Part shown: one piece after another, positions 43,177 through 51,383 of the stretch
Layout of the letters: each line of letters begins with the position of its first letter
Numbering within the stretch: the stretch's first letter is position 1
Assembly (NCBI GenBank): GCA_023457355.1
Contig: JAEWLW010000040.1
Coordinates: 26,871-90,870 of the forward strand
DNA: 64,000 nt
From: Bacillota bacterium
GTDB taxonomy: Bacteria; Bacillota; Clostridia; Oscillospirales; Ruminococcaceae
Reading direction: 5' to 3'
The notes under the pieces: generated by a model
Database searches by the model: none
Seen by the model: the letters and a program-made list of their open reading frames with translations, nothing else
What the model was told of the DNA's origin: nothing
Program-made: the position numbers and the translations under genes

Positions 43177-44919
43177 ATGAAGATCAGTCAAAGGACAAAA
43201 AGAAAAAATTCTCGTATCAAAATAAACGATATGAAAATTTCATCTCGGCTTATTATTAGCTTTGTCGCAGTTATTGTGCTTGAAATTGTCATTGGCAGCC
43301 TTGGCGTCTACGGTATGTACAAAATCAGCACAGAGGATAAGTCTCTGTATGAGCAGCAGACAAGGCCCTTGGCATACATTTCAAAGATGGTTGAAACGGT
43401 CCAGCGTATACGGGCCGAGGTCAGCTACGCCATTATTAATAATTTGAACCATTCAGAGGTCGTCGGCGTTGAGGAGAGAGTAAAGGAATATAATGATCTG
43501 TATTTGGAAAACCAGCAGAATTTTCTGAATTCTTTGGATCCCCAAGCACACTCAGACATGATAAAAGAGGCAAATGAAATGTACGCTTCGGATTTTTACC
43601 CCAAATTTGAGGAAGCGATGGCGTTCATCGCGAAGGGGGATATCCAGAATGCGAAGATCAACCTGGTTGTAGGAATAAGAACAGCGGATAAACTGACGGT
43701 TCTTTTAAATCAGTGTTTTGATCAAAGCAACATCGACGCGTTGGAAAAGAGCAATTCTAATCAGCAATTGTTTATGCTGTTATCTTTGGTGCTGCTCGGT
43801 GTGATCAGTTTAGGCGTACTGTTCTCCATTGTATTGTGTATCAGCATGCCCAGCGCTATTGGGAAGCCACTGAAGGAACTTGTGCATGTTGCCGATCAGT
43901 TTTCCCGCGGCAAGTTGAACGAGACGATTGTATACGAGTCGAAAAATGAAATGGGCCAGCTTGCGGCTTCGCTGCGTTCGGTATTTTTAACTTTGCAGAA
44001 CATCGTCGGTGAAATATCCGGCTATCTGGTTAAAATTTCAGAAGGAGATTTGTCCATCGCACAGCTTCGGAGCTATGAAGGCGATTTTGCGCCGATTTCT
44101 GCTTCCGTCAACAAGATTCTTAATTCGATGAATGCACTTTTTGAGGTTATCCAGAATTCAGCCATGCAGGTTAACAGCGGTTCGGGGCAGGTTTCGGGTG
44201 GTGCGCAAATGTTGGCTCAGGGCGCGACGGAGCAGGCGGGGTCTATTGAAGAGCTTTCGGCTTCGGCTATGAAGATTTCCGATGAGGTCACCCATAATAC
44301 CGACCGCGTTAACCAGATGTCCGGGCAAATTGCCGAGACGACTGCGCAGGTTTCACAATGTAACACGCAGATGCAGCAAATGCTGTCGGCCATGAATGAC
44401 ATCAAGACGTCGTCCGACGAGATTTCCAAAATCATCAAGGTTATTGACAGTATCGCCTTCCAAACCAATATTCTGGCCTTAAATGCGGCGGTGGAGGCAG
44501 CGAGAGCGGGGGAGGCCGGCAAGGGCTTTTCTGTTGTGGCGGACGAGGTTCGCATGCTGTCGGCGAAGGTGGCTGAAGCAGCAAAACAAACGGCTGATCT
44601 CATCGCCGGTTCCATAGATAAAGTGACGGCTGGATCAAAAATAGCAGACCGGACGGCGGGTGCTCTTGGCGAAATATCCACGCGGATGGAAAATATCAAT
44701 GGCGCGGTGGCTCAGATTAAGCAGGCGTCTGAAAAACAGTCCACGGCGATCTCGGAGATTACGTTAGGCGTCGAACAGGTTTCGAAGGTGGTCCAGAGCA
44801 GCTCTGCAACTGCTGAAGAAAGCGCAGCGGCCAGCGAGGAACTTTCGGCCCAGGCAGATATGCTTATGAAAGAGGTGTCCAAATTTAAGCTGCGTGCGGT
44901 TGAGCAGCGGTATGTTTAA
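43177..44919 (+). CDS. Transmembrane methyl-accepting chemotaxis protein
   Basis: 580 residues from ATG 43177 (AAGGAG ten bases upstream). Layout: TM1 (~24-46), an extracytoplasmic four-helix-bundle sensor (~47-195), TM2 (~200-222), a HAMP domain and a second HAMP-like linker, then the signalling domain with tip AFQTNILALNAAVEAARAGE and KGFSVVADEVRMLS. Methylation-type helices rich in Glu/Gln/Ala/Ser flank it. The ligand is unknown. It is monocistronic with its own promoter and terminator, upstream of a TAXI-TRAP operon, which might share the ligand, though that is speculation. Confidence 0.93.
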   Translation: MKISQRTKRKNSRIKINDMKISSRLIISFVAVIVLEIVIGSLGVYGMYKISTEDKSLYEQQTRPLAYISKMVETVQRIRAEVSYAIINNLNHSEVVGVEERVKEYNDLYLENQQNFLNSLDPQAHSDMIKEANEMYASDFYPKFEEAMAFIAKGDIQNAKINLVVGIRTADKLTVLLNQCFDQSNIDALEKSNSNQQLFMLLSLVLLGVISLGVLFSIVLCISMPSAIGKPLKELVHVADQFSRGKLNETIVYESKNEMGQLAASLRSVFLTLQNIVGEISGYLVKISEGDLSIAQLRSYEGDFAPISASVNKILNSMNALFEVIQNSAMQVNSGSGQVSGGAQMLAQGATEQAGSIEELSASAMKISDEVTHNTDRVNQMSGQIAETTAQVSQCNTQMQQMLSAMNDIKTSSDEISKIIKVIDSIAFQTNILALNAAVEAARAGEAGKGFSVVADEVRMLSAKVAEAAKQTADLIAGSIDKVTAGSKIADRTAGALGEISTRMENINGAVAQIKQASEKQSTAISEITLGVEQVSKVVQSSSATAEESAAASEELSAQADMLMKEVSKFKLRAVEQRYV

Positions 44920-45025
44920 TTCGGTTTATATAAGCGGGTCGGATTTGGAACGTCTTTATCAGATGTCTGATCAGCGGCTCTTCCCAGGATGATCTGAAAG
45001 CTTATATGAAATTTGTCTGACCTAG

Positions 45026-45060
45026 TCAAGCCTGCCTCATCGAGGCGGGCTTGATTTTTT
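45026..45060 (+). terminator. Terminator of the chemoreceptor gene
   Basis: 13-bp arms with one G-U pair (45026-45038 and 45042-45054), a 3-base loop and six T to 45060. It lies 107 bp after the stop codon; the bases between show nothing. Confidence 0.92.
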
Positions 45061-45260
45061 GGGAAATTATGAGCAAATTGAAATTATATATTGAATAAAA
45101 TAAAACCAATTTGTATATTCAATTGTCTTATTGAATAAAGCGCAAGAGTGTTTTTTGTTTTATATTACAACAATAGGATCTGTTTTCCATAAGTAATAAT
45201 GGGTATATTTACCTTTCTTGTGAAAATCAATATTAATATGTAAAAAATGTCATGATGCTA

Positions 45261-45289
45261 TTTACATTTTAGTAATAATGTAGTACAAT
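45261..45289 (+). promoter_or_regulatory. Promoter upstream of the TAXI-TRAP operon
   Basis: TTTACA (45261-45266) and TACAAT (45284-45289) at 17-base spacing. Transcription should start near 45296, some 180 bp before the lipoprotein gene. The 200 bp upstream of it are very AT-rich with repeated ATTGAATA/TATTCAAT words (45089-45137) that could be regulator sites. Confidence 0.75.
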
Positions 45290-45314
45290 CTGCTCATAAC
45301 CAACAGACGACGGG

Positions 45315-45359
45315 GTCGATTGGGGTACCTGTGATAAACTGACCCAAATCGGCTTTTTT
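45315..45359 (+). terminator. Leader terminator/attenuator of the TAXI-TRAP operon
   Basis: GTCGATTGGGG (45315-45325) pairs with CCCAAATCGGC (45343-45353) through one bulge, and six T follow to 45359. It lies only ~20 bases after the expected transcript start and ~117 bp before the first gene, so it is either an attenuator or the end of a short RNA. Confidence 0.75.
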
Positions 45360-45475
45360 CAATTCCACAAAACGCAAAATGTATAATTTTTGGATATTTT
45401 CTGAATAATTGTCTGTTGAATTTGCAGCGTTTATGGCTGAGTGCCTTAAATAAATACGAAAATAGGAGGATTATC

Positions 45476-46522
45476 ATGAAAAAACTGCTTATTCTAGCGC
45501 TTGTTCTGATGCTTGTTGCCGCGTTGGCATCCTGTGGCGGAACCTCTTCGGTACCCGCTGCATCATCTGCTGAACCTTCTGCCGCACCCTCCGGGTCTGC
45601 AGCTGCCCCCAGCGTTGACCGAAGCAAAGAATTTATAACAGTTCTTACTGGCCCGACCAGTGGCATTTATTTCCCTATTGGCGGTGCTTTCTCCAAGGCG
45701 CTCGGTGATATGGGCTACAAAACATCCGCTACTGCGACGGGCGCTACCGCCGAGAACATTAACGCTATTCTTAACGGTCAGGGCGAATTAGCCATCGCGA
45801 TGAGCGACTCTGTTATTCAGGCTGTTGAAGCGTTTGGCGCTTTTGAGGGCAAAGAGCCCGCAACCGATCTGCGCGCCATGATGGGCCTGTGGCCCAACGT
45901 TTGCCAAATTGTTACCACTGCCGATTCCGGCATTAAGAAGTTCGAGGATATGAAGGGCAAGAAAGTGGGCGTCGGCGCGCCGAATTCCGGCGTTGAGCTC
46001 AATGCCCGAATGATGTTTGAAGCATATGGTATGACATATGATGACTGCAAGGTCGACTACCTTTCCTATGGCGAAGCGATCGACCAGATGAAGAATGGTC
46101 AGTGCGATGTTGCGTTTGTTACCTCCGGCCTGGGCAACGCCACCATCAAGGAGCTTGGCGTCACGAAGGAGATTGTATTCGTGCCCGTTGAAGGCGAGGC
46201 ACTCAAGAACCTGGTTGCCAAGTATCCCTTCTATGTTGAGTGGACTATCCCGAAGGATGTTTATGGCACCAAGGAAGATACCACCACCGCCGCGGTCATG
46301 AATATTATGCTCGTTTCCAAGAATTTATCGGATGATGTTGTTTATGACATGCTCGACGGCTTCTATTCAGAAAAGGGCCTTGAAACCATCGGCGCTTCCC
46401 ACGCCACCGCTAAGAAAGAAATTTCGCTTGATACGGCGTTGCGCGGCCTGAAGGGAACTTCTGTGCAGCTTCATCCCGGTGCAATCAAGTTCTATACCGA
46501 TAAGGGCATCGCTGTCAGCTGA
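45476..46522 (+). CDS. TRAP transporter TAXI-family solute-binding lipoprotein
   Basis: 348 residues from ATG 45476 (ATAGGAGGA upstream). The signal peptide ends in lipobox LASC, followed by a Ser/Ala/Pro-rich spacer. The mature part shows the TAXI signature TGPTSGIYFPIGGAFSKAL and later KKVGVGAPNSGVELNARM, QMKNGQCDVAFVTSGLGNA. It binds an organic acid, possibly glutamate, succinate or another dicarboxylate, for the fused permease two genes downstream. A DUF1850 gene between them completes the typical three-gene TAXI unit. Confidence 0.93.
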   Translation: MKKLLILALVLMLVAALASCGGTSSVPAASSAEPSAAPSGSAAAPSVDRSKEFITVLTGPTSGIYFPIGGAFSKALGDMGYKTSATATGATAENINAILNGQGELAIAMSDSVIQAVEAFGAFEGKEPATDLRAMMGLWPNVCQIVTTADSGIKKFEDMKGKKVGVGAPNSGVELNARMMFEAYGMTYDDCKVDYLSYGEAIDQMKNGQCDVAFVTSGLGNATIKELGVTKEIVFVPVEGEALKNLVAKYPFYVEWTIPKDVYGTKEDTTTAAVMNIMLVSKNLSDDVVYDMLDGFYSEKGLETIGASHATAKKEISLDTALRGLKGTSVQLHPGAIKFYTDKGIAVS

Positions 46523-46527
46523 CGGAC

Positions 46528-47055
46528 ATGATTGGTTCAGAAGTGAGAAAAGCCCTTCATAATGAACGGAGAAAACGTCTTGGCGTTTTCTCCGTTGCAT
46601 TAATGATATTATTGATTTGTGTATTCGTTTGGTATAGATGGGCATCTGCAACGGTTCTGAGGATATCTGATTGGAAAACCGGGGAAATTTACATCCAAGT
46701 ACCTGCAAAAGCTGGGGATGAACTGTTTTTTGGGTGGATGCACTCGCTTGAGAAAATACCTTGGAATGAACACTACCATATCGCTCCCGATAATGCTTTA
46801 GTTCTTGATACCATCAGCTTTCCGGCATTTGGCGCGGGGATCCCCGAGAACAAGGGCAAGACCTGCCGCATCGAAAACGGACTGATCTATATGGATGATA
46901 TTGGGCAGGAATTTGACGAATTTGTTTGGATTAATTCGCACTACGCCGTCCGCGATATCAAGCTAAACGGAACGCTTATTACAAGCGGCGAGCGCCTGCC
47001 GGAGCATACCCGGCTCAGACTCATAATCGAAAGGAGATTTTTCCGTGGCAAATAA
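46528..47055 (+). CDS. DUF1850 domain membrane protein of the TAXI-TRAP operon
   Basis: 175 residues. One N-terminal transmembrane helix (~20-38) is followed by an extracytoplasmic domain with GDELFFGWMHSLEKIPWNEH, which is the DUF1850 core HSxEKxPW. The family is found almost only in TAXI-TRAP operons, between binding protein and permease, and may assist the transporter. It starts 5 bp after the binding-protein stop codon and overlaps the permease start by 11 bases. Confidence 0.88.
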   Translation: MIGSEVRKALHNERRKRLGVFSVALMILLICVFVWYRWASATVLRISDWKTGEIYIQVPAKAGDELFFGWMHSLEKIPWNEHYHIAPDNALVLDTISFPAFGAGIPENKGKTCRIENGLIYMDDIGQEFDEFVWINSHYAVRDIKLNGTLITSGERLPEHTRLRLIIERRFFRGK

Positions 47056-49039
47056 AATCCCCGATGATAAGAACATAGATCTCAACGACGAGGTTATAGA
47101 TATTCCGGCTGACGGACATTTAAGCGAAAAGCAGCAGAAGCTGATAGAGTCGCTTGATAAGGAGTCTGCAACCAGAAAGCTGAGCGGCGGCTTAGCCAAG
47201 GTGCTTTACGGGGCGGCGGTGCTCGTCTCACTTTATCATCTTTATACGGCGGCTTTCGGCCCGCCGCTCACCCTAAAGCACCGCTCGTTGCATGTGGCCA
47301 TGATGCTGGCGCTGACCTTTATGATGTACCCTATTTCCTCAAAGTCAAAATATAAACGAACCATCGCATGGTACGATTGGATTTTGGTGGCGCTTTCTTT
47401 TGCTGCGCCGGTCTATATCTGGACGCAGTTTATCGGTGTGGTTGAGCGTGCGGGCAACCCCAATCAAATGGATGTGATCATGGCAACGCTGTTGGTCGTG
47501 CTGGTTTTGGAAGCAGCCCGGCGTTGCGGCGGCTGGGCCTTGCCGATATTAAGCCTGGTTTTTGTTGCCTACGGTTTGTGGGGGCGCAATCTGCCTGGCA
47601 TGTTTGCGCACCGCGGCTACAGCTGGGCGGCGCTTTCCAACCATTTCTTTGCCAATACAGAGGGCATTTACGGCACTTCGGTCAGCGTTGCTTCCAGCTA
47701 TATTTTCCTGTTTATCCTGTTTGGCGCCGTTATGAACAAGTCGGGCATGGGCAAATTTTTCAATGATATTTCTCTGGCGCTGGCCGGCCACACCAAAGGC
47801 GGCCCTGCAAAGGTGTCGGTTATTGCCTCCGGCCTGTTGGGTTCGATCAATGGTTCGGCGGTTGCCAACGTTGTCACCACCGGCGCTTTCACCATTCCGC
47901 TGATGAAATCGACCGGCTATTCGGCCGAATTTGCCGGTGCCGTTGAGTCTTCAGCATCGGTGGGGGGCCAGCTGCTTCCCCCCGTTATGGGCGCTGCCGC
48001 ATTTATTATGGCTGAAATGCTGGGCGTCAAATACTCTGAGATCATCGTGTGTGCAGCCGTTCCCGCGCTGCTTTATTATGCGGGTATTCTGGTTCAGGTT
48101 CAGCTTCGTGCTTACAAAAACGGACTGGTGGGAATTCCGAAGGATAAGCTGCCCCGTGCCGGTATTATCATGAAGGAACAGGGGCATCTGCTTATTCCCA
48201 TTGTTTTCCTGCTTTTCATGCTGTTCTTCTCCGGTACCACTGTTATTTATTCGGCATTCTACACCATCATAGTGACCGTGCTGGTATCCATGCTGAGAAA
48301 AGCCACTCGTATGAGCTTTAAGGATATTGTGAACGCGCTTGCGGACGGTGCAAAGGCCACTGTGGCCGTCGCAATTGCCTGCGCCTGTGTCGGCATCATC
48401 ATCGGCGTTTCTTCCAAGACCGGTTTTGGTTTGAACATGGCGAACGCCATTATTGCGCTGGGCGGCAAGAGCCTGTTCTTTACGCTGGTCTTTTCAATGA
48501 TTACCTGCATGATTCTTGGTATGGGCCTGCCTTCTATCCCCGCCTATATCATCACCGCAACCATTGCAGCACCTGCGCTGGCTCAGCTTGGTGTCTCGGA
48601 GATGGCGGCGCATCTGTTTGCTTTTTACTTCGCGATGTTTGCGAACATCACGCCTCCTGTCGCGCTGGCCGCGTTTGCGGCTGCGGGACTTTCGGGCGGC
48701 AATGCCGTCAAAACCGGTTTGCAGTCTGTTAAGCTTTCTATCGCGGGCTTTATTGTGCCGTATATGTTTGTCTATTCTCCCGAACTGCTGCTTAAAGGGA
48801 CGACGTTCTTAGGCGGCCTTTGGGTAACGGTTGCCGCATGCATTGGCGTCTTTATGATCGGTTCTGCGGCAGAAGGGTATCTGTTTACAAAAATCAACCC
48901 CGTACTGCGTTTGGCGTTGTTTGTGGGTGCGTTATTTTTAATTAACAGCAGCTTTATGACCGATGTTATCGGCTTTATTGTGCTGATTGCAGTTGTAGCA
49001 TTTCAAAAGTATATTTCACGGCCCTGCGCGGTGGCTTAA
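47045..49039 (+). CDS. TRAP transporter fused DctQ-DctM permease (4TM/12TM)
   Basis: 664 residues, the length of fused permeases in which DctQ- and DctM-like parts are one chain. The start is GTG 47045, fixed by AAGGAG. The N-terminal ~50 residues are hydrophilic; then come ~16-18 membrane segments, with GSINGSAVANVVTTGAFTIPLM, MGAAAFIMAEMLGV and MGLPSIPAYIITATIAAPAL being signatures of the TAXI-linked permease. It moves the substrate with Na+ or H+. Its stop codon touches the family 2 repeat that follows. Confidence 0.93.
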   Translation: MANKIPDDKNIDLNDEVIDIPADGHLSEKQQKLIESLDKESATRKLSGGLAKVLYGAAVLVSLYHLYTAAFGPPLTLKHRSLHVAMMLALTFMMYPISSKSKYKRTIAWYDWILVALSFAAPVYIWTQFIGVVERAGNPNQMDVIMATLLVVLVLEAARRCGGWALPILSLVFVAYGLWGRNLPGMFAHRGYSWAALSNHFFANTEGIYGTSVSVASSYIFLFILFGAVMNKSGMGKFFNDISLALAGHTKGGPAKVSVIASGLLGSINGSAVANVVTTGAFTIPLMKSTGYSAEFAGAVESSASVGGQLLPPVMGAAAFIMAEMLGVKYSEIIVCAAVPALLYYAGILVQVQLRAYKNGLVGIPKDKLPRAGIIMKEQGHLLIPIVFLLFMLFFSGTTVIYSAFYTIIVTVLVSMLRKATRMSFKDIVNALADGAKATVAVAIACACVGIIIGVSSKTGFGLNMANAIIALGGKSLFFTLVFSMITCMILGMGLPSIPAYIITATIAAPALAQLGVSEMAAHLFAFYFAMFANITPPVALAAFAAAGLSGGNAVKTGLQSVKLSIAGFIVPYMFVYSPELLLKGTTFLGGLWVTVAACIGVFMIGSAAEGYLFTKINPVLRLALFVGALFLINSSFMTDVIGFIVLIAVVAFQKYISRPCAVA

Positions 49040-49489
49040 ACTGTCAATAAAGTAGGTTTTGCAAGGAGAAGCAGTGGGGGAAAGTGTGAAAGGGGAAGCG
49101 GCGAGCCCCCCCTTTTTCGCATTGAGGTGCACATGCGCGCCGGATTGTTCGCCCGCAGGCGATAAAACGGCATGGGCTTTGCGAAAACTTTTGACAAGGG
49201 CGTAGCAGCTTGCATAAAACAAATGCCGCTTATCGCGACATGAGAGAACCCCGGCGAGGGTTTTTCCCGCAAAACAGTCCACTGGGCTGTTTTTGCGCCC
49301 GCTCCTGCGCTTCTTACAGAATTAGGGCACTTTGGGGCGCTGCCCGGACCGCTCGCATACAGGTGCGCGCGCGGCAGCTTGGCTTCGCTTATCACAGCTG
49401 GCGGCATAAATGCCTGCTGTGGCGCCACCAAGACCCTGCGCGCTTTCGGAAAAGCTCGACTAAAACCTTTAGATTTTTTGACAGGCTGA
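49040..49489. repeat. Inverted-repeat-ended element, family 2, copy 2
   Basis: 450 bp. The left end ACTGTCAATAAAG abuts the TRAP permease stop codon and the right end TTTTTTGACAGGCTGA is its imperfect complement. The core 49210-49447 closely matches 21026-21269, including both hairpins; in one (AAAACAGTC/GGCTGTTTT) a base change is balanced by a G-U pair. A ~150-bp segment on the left (49055-49205), ending near GCGAAAACTTTTGACAAGGG, is absent from copy 1. No transposase frame is present. It fills most of the 545-bp gap before the acetyltransferase gene. Confidence 0.82.
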
Positions 49490-49584
49490 GAACCGCAGGA
49501 TATTTCTAATAGCCTGCGGTTCTCTTTGCACCTAAGAGATGGTACGTGATATTATTAAGAAAAATACAAATTCTGGAGGGCCGT

Positions 49585-50133
49585 ATGCCGAAGATTATAT
49601 TGACAAGATTGGTCTTAAGGCCGATTGCTTTGTCGGATGCGCCGGATATTTTTGAGTATTCCAACAGGCCGATGGTGGGCCCCAACGCCGGATGGAAGCC
49701 GCATGAGTCTATTGAAGAAACAAGAGAAATTATGAAGCTGCTGTTCCTTGGCCAGGAAACTGTCTGGGGCATCGTCTTAAAGGAAAGCGGAAAAATGATT
49801 GGAACCATTGGTCTGGTCGACGACCCCAAGCGGGAAAATCCAGGGGCCAAAATGCTGGGCTATGCCATATCGGATCAGCATTGGGGCAGGGGCTATATGA
49901 CGGAAGCCGTTTGCGGTGTTCTACGGCATGGATTTAAACAATGCGGTTTAATGCTGATATCGGCATATTGTTATCCGGAAAATCAACGTTCCCAACGCGT
50001 CCTTAAAAAATGTGGCTTTGCTTACGAGGGGACGCTGCATATGGCGGAAAAATTATATACCGGTGAGGTACGGGATAATATTTGTTTCTCGTTGCCTGCA
50101 ATACGGTATAAGGAGGCGGATGCCCCGGCTTGA
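49585..50133 (+). CDS. GNAT N-acetyltransferase (RimJ/RimL-like)
   Basis: 182 residues from ATG 49585, set by GGAGGG. Signatures are TRLVLRPIALSDAPDIFEYS, GTIGLVDDPKRENPGA, the acetyl-CoA loop LGYAISDQHWGRGYMTEAV and YCYPENQRSQRVLKKCGFAY. The family acetylates N-terminal amino groups of proteins or small amines; the substrate cannot be told. It is convergent with the minus-strand gene at 50156, and no promoter was found between it and the repeat. Confidence 0.88.
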   Translation: MPKIILTRLVLRPIALSDAPDIFEYSNRPMVGPNAGWKPHESIEETREIMKLLFLGQETVWGIVLKESGKMIGTIGLVDDPKRENPGAKMLGYAISDQHWGRGYMTEAVCGVLRHGFKQCGLMLISAYCYPENQRSQRVLKKCGFAYEGTLHMAEKLYTGEVRDNICFSLPAIRYKEADAPA

Positions 50134-50155
50134 TGCGCGCTTTTTAAGGCGGCGT

Positions 50156-50635
50156 TTAAGCGTTAGGCAATGGATTAAAAAATTCCAACGTTTTCTGGGC
50201 GTCCTCTCTGGATTGATAAAGAACGACTTCATTGCAGCGTGTTAATGCGGCCTGATGATTCGGAAAGGATGCCAACAGCTGCATCCATTCACTGAGGCTG
50301 TTTGCAACCCGAAAACAGGTGTGACTTTTATTAATGTAACATATCGGTGCGGCGGACCCCAAGTCGGTTGTTTCGCCGATTGTGCCAAACACCCCGCCAA
50401 TGCTGTCGACCGCGAAAATATCCACTCTGGGGACGGCAAAAAAATTAATTTTGGGAACGTTATCCTCAAAAATGAAATGGATATCATGTCGGTCGGCAAA
50501 ATTTTGATAATGGGCGTTTTTATCCTTTACGCTCATCGTGTACACGGTAGTGCCGGCGGGTATTATTTGGACATCTGTAGAAAAAAGGCTGATACAATCG
50601 GTTTTTTCGGATATGTCAAAATAGATTTTTTCCAC
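50156..50635 (-). CDS. Hypothetical protein with SUKH (SMI1/KNR4)-like features
   Basis: 159 residues from GTG 50635, behind AGGGAGG. I do not recognise it with certainty. The stretch DIFAVDSIGGVFGTIG followed by PICYINKSHTCFRVANSLSE and WMQLL resembles the core of SUKH-fold proteins, several of which are immunity proteins against contact-delivered toxins. There is no signal peptide or membrane helix, and no toxin gene is nearby. The spacing to the GNAT gene upstream (28 bp, same strand) suggests a two-gene unit. Confidence 0.7.
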   Translation of the reverse strand: MEKIYFDISEKTDCISLFSTDVQIIPAGTTVYTMSVKDKNAHYQNFADRHDIHFIFEDNVPKINFFAVPRVDIFAVDSIGGVFGTIGETTDLGSAAPICYINKSHTCFRVANSLSEWMQLLASFPNHQAALTRCNEVVLYQSREDAQKTLEFFNPLPNA

Positions 50636-50663
50636 ACATACCTCCCTGCTATGCCATTATACG

Positions 50664-51149
50664 TCACAGCAATTTACAATAATAATTGGCTTTTGAGTCG
50701 TAAGTATAACCGTTTGCCAGAAGAACGTGCACCGACGCAAAATTTTCCGGTTCAGGCTGCGCGATAATTTGTATCGCCGCCTTTTCCTGTGTTTTTATGA
50801 GTTGCGTCAGCTGACAGACAATCTGCTTGCCGTAGCCTTTTTTGAGATAGCGCCTTTCTCCGATCAGATAATCAATGCTGAAAGTTTCGCCACGCTGCTT
50901 TACACAATACCAGTCTTCAAGAGACTGGGCGTCAAAACAATCGTAATACTGGCAAAAACCAATGGGGGTCTTATCATGCATGACAATATGGTGATGAATC
51001 CAGGCGAAGCCGCTGTGGCGCGCGTTTATTTCGGTAAGCCACGCGTCCGCATCGTGGTACCATTTGAGAATATACGCCTCAGCCAGCCAGAGAGCGATTA
51101 GTGCGACATCAGCATCGGCCACAGGGCGCAAAGTGATTGCGTCAGACAT
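50664..51149 (-). CDS. GNAT acetyltransferase (AAC(6')/Acetyltransf_8-like)
   Basis: 161 residues from ATG 51149, fixed by GGAGGC; the frame is open 147 bp further through a hairpin and is not coding there. ITLRPVADADVALIALWLAE, FSIDYLIGERRYLKKGYGKQ and LLANGYTYDSKANYY follow the pattern of aminoglycoside 6'-acetyltransferase-like and siderophore-type acetyltransferases. Resistance is possible but unproven; the key residues do not settle it. Confidence 0.82.
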   Translation of the reverse strand: MSDAITLRPVADADVALIALWLAEAYILKWYHDADAWLTEINARHSGFAWIHHHIVMHDKTPIGFCQYYDCFDAQSLEDWYCVKQRGETFSIDYLIGERRYLKKGYGKQIVCQLTQLIKTQEKAAIQIIAQPEPENFASVHVLLANGYTYDSKANYYCKLL

Positions 51150-51221
51150 CGTTTTGCCTCCAGTTCGTGCATCAATTCGTGCCGCGGATATATTTATAAT
51201 TGTAGCAGATTTTTGTCTATC

Positions 51222-51263
51222 GAGAAAGACATATCTCCCCGCAACGGAAGATATGTCTTTCTT
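51222..51263. other. 15-bp inverted repeat between ptsI and the acetyltransferase
   Basis: GAGAAAGACATATCT (51222-51236) and AGATATGTCTTTCTT (51249-51263) match in 14 of 15 positions with a 12-base loop. There is no T-run on either side, so it is not a typical terminator. It is 120 bp after the ptsI stop codon and 73 bp upstream of the acetyltransferase start; it may be a transcript-end stem or an operator. Confidence 0.6.
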
Positions 51264-51383
51264 GCGATAATAGCAACAAAAGTTTGCAGGCAGCATCCGG
51301 CACTGATTGGGTTCAGGAAATACGCCAGGGCCAAACTGGTAAAGGCAGGTACATCATAAATCTTCAACAGGGGAAAAGCAGCG

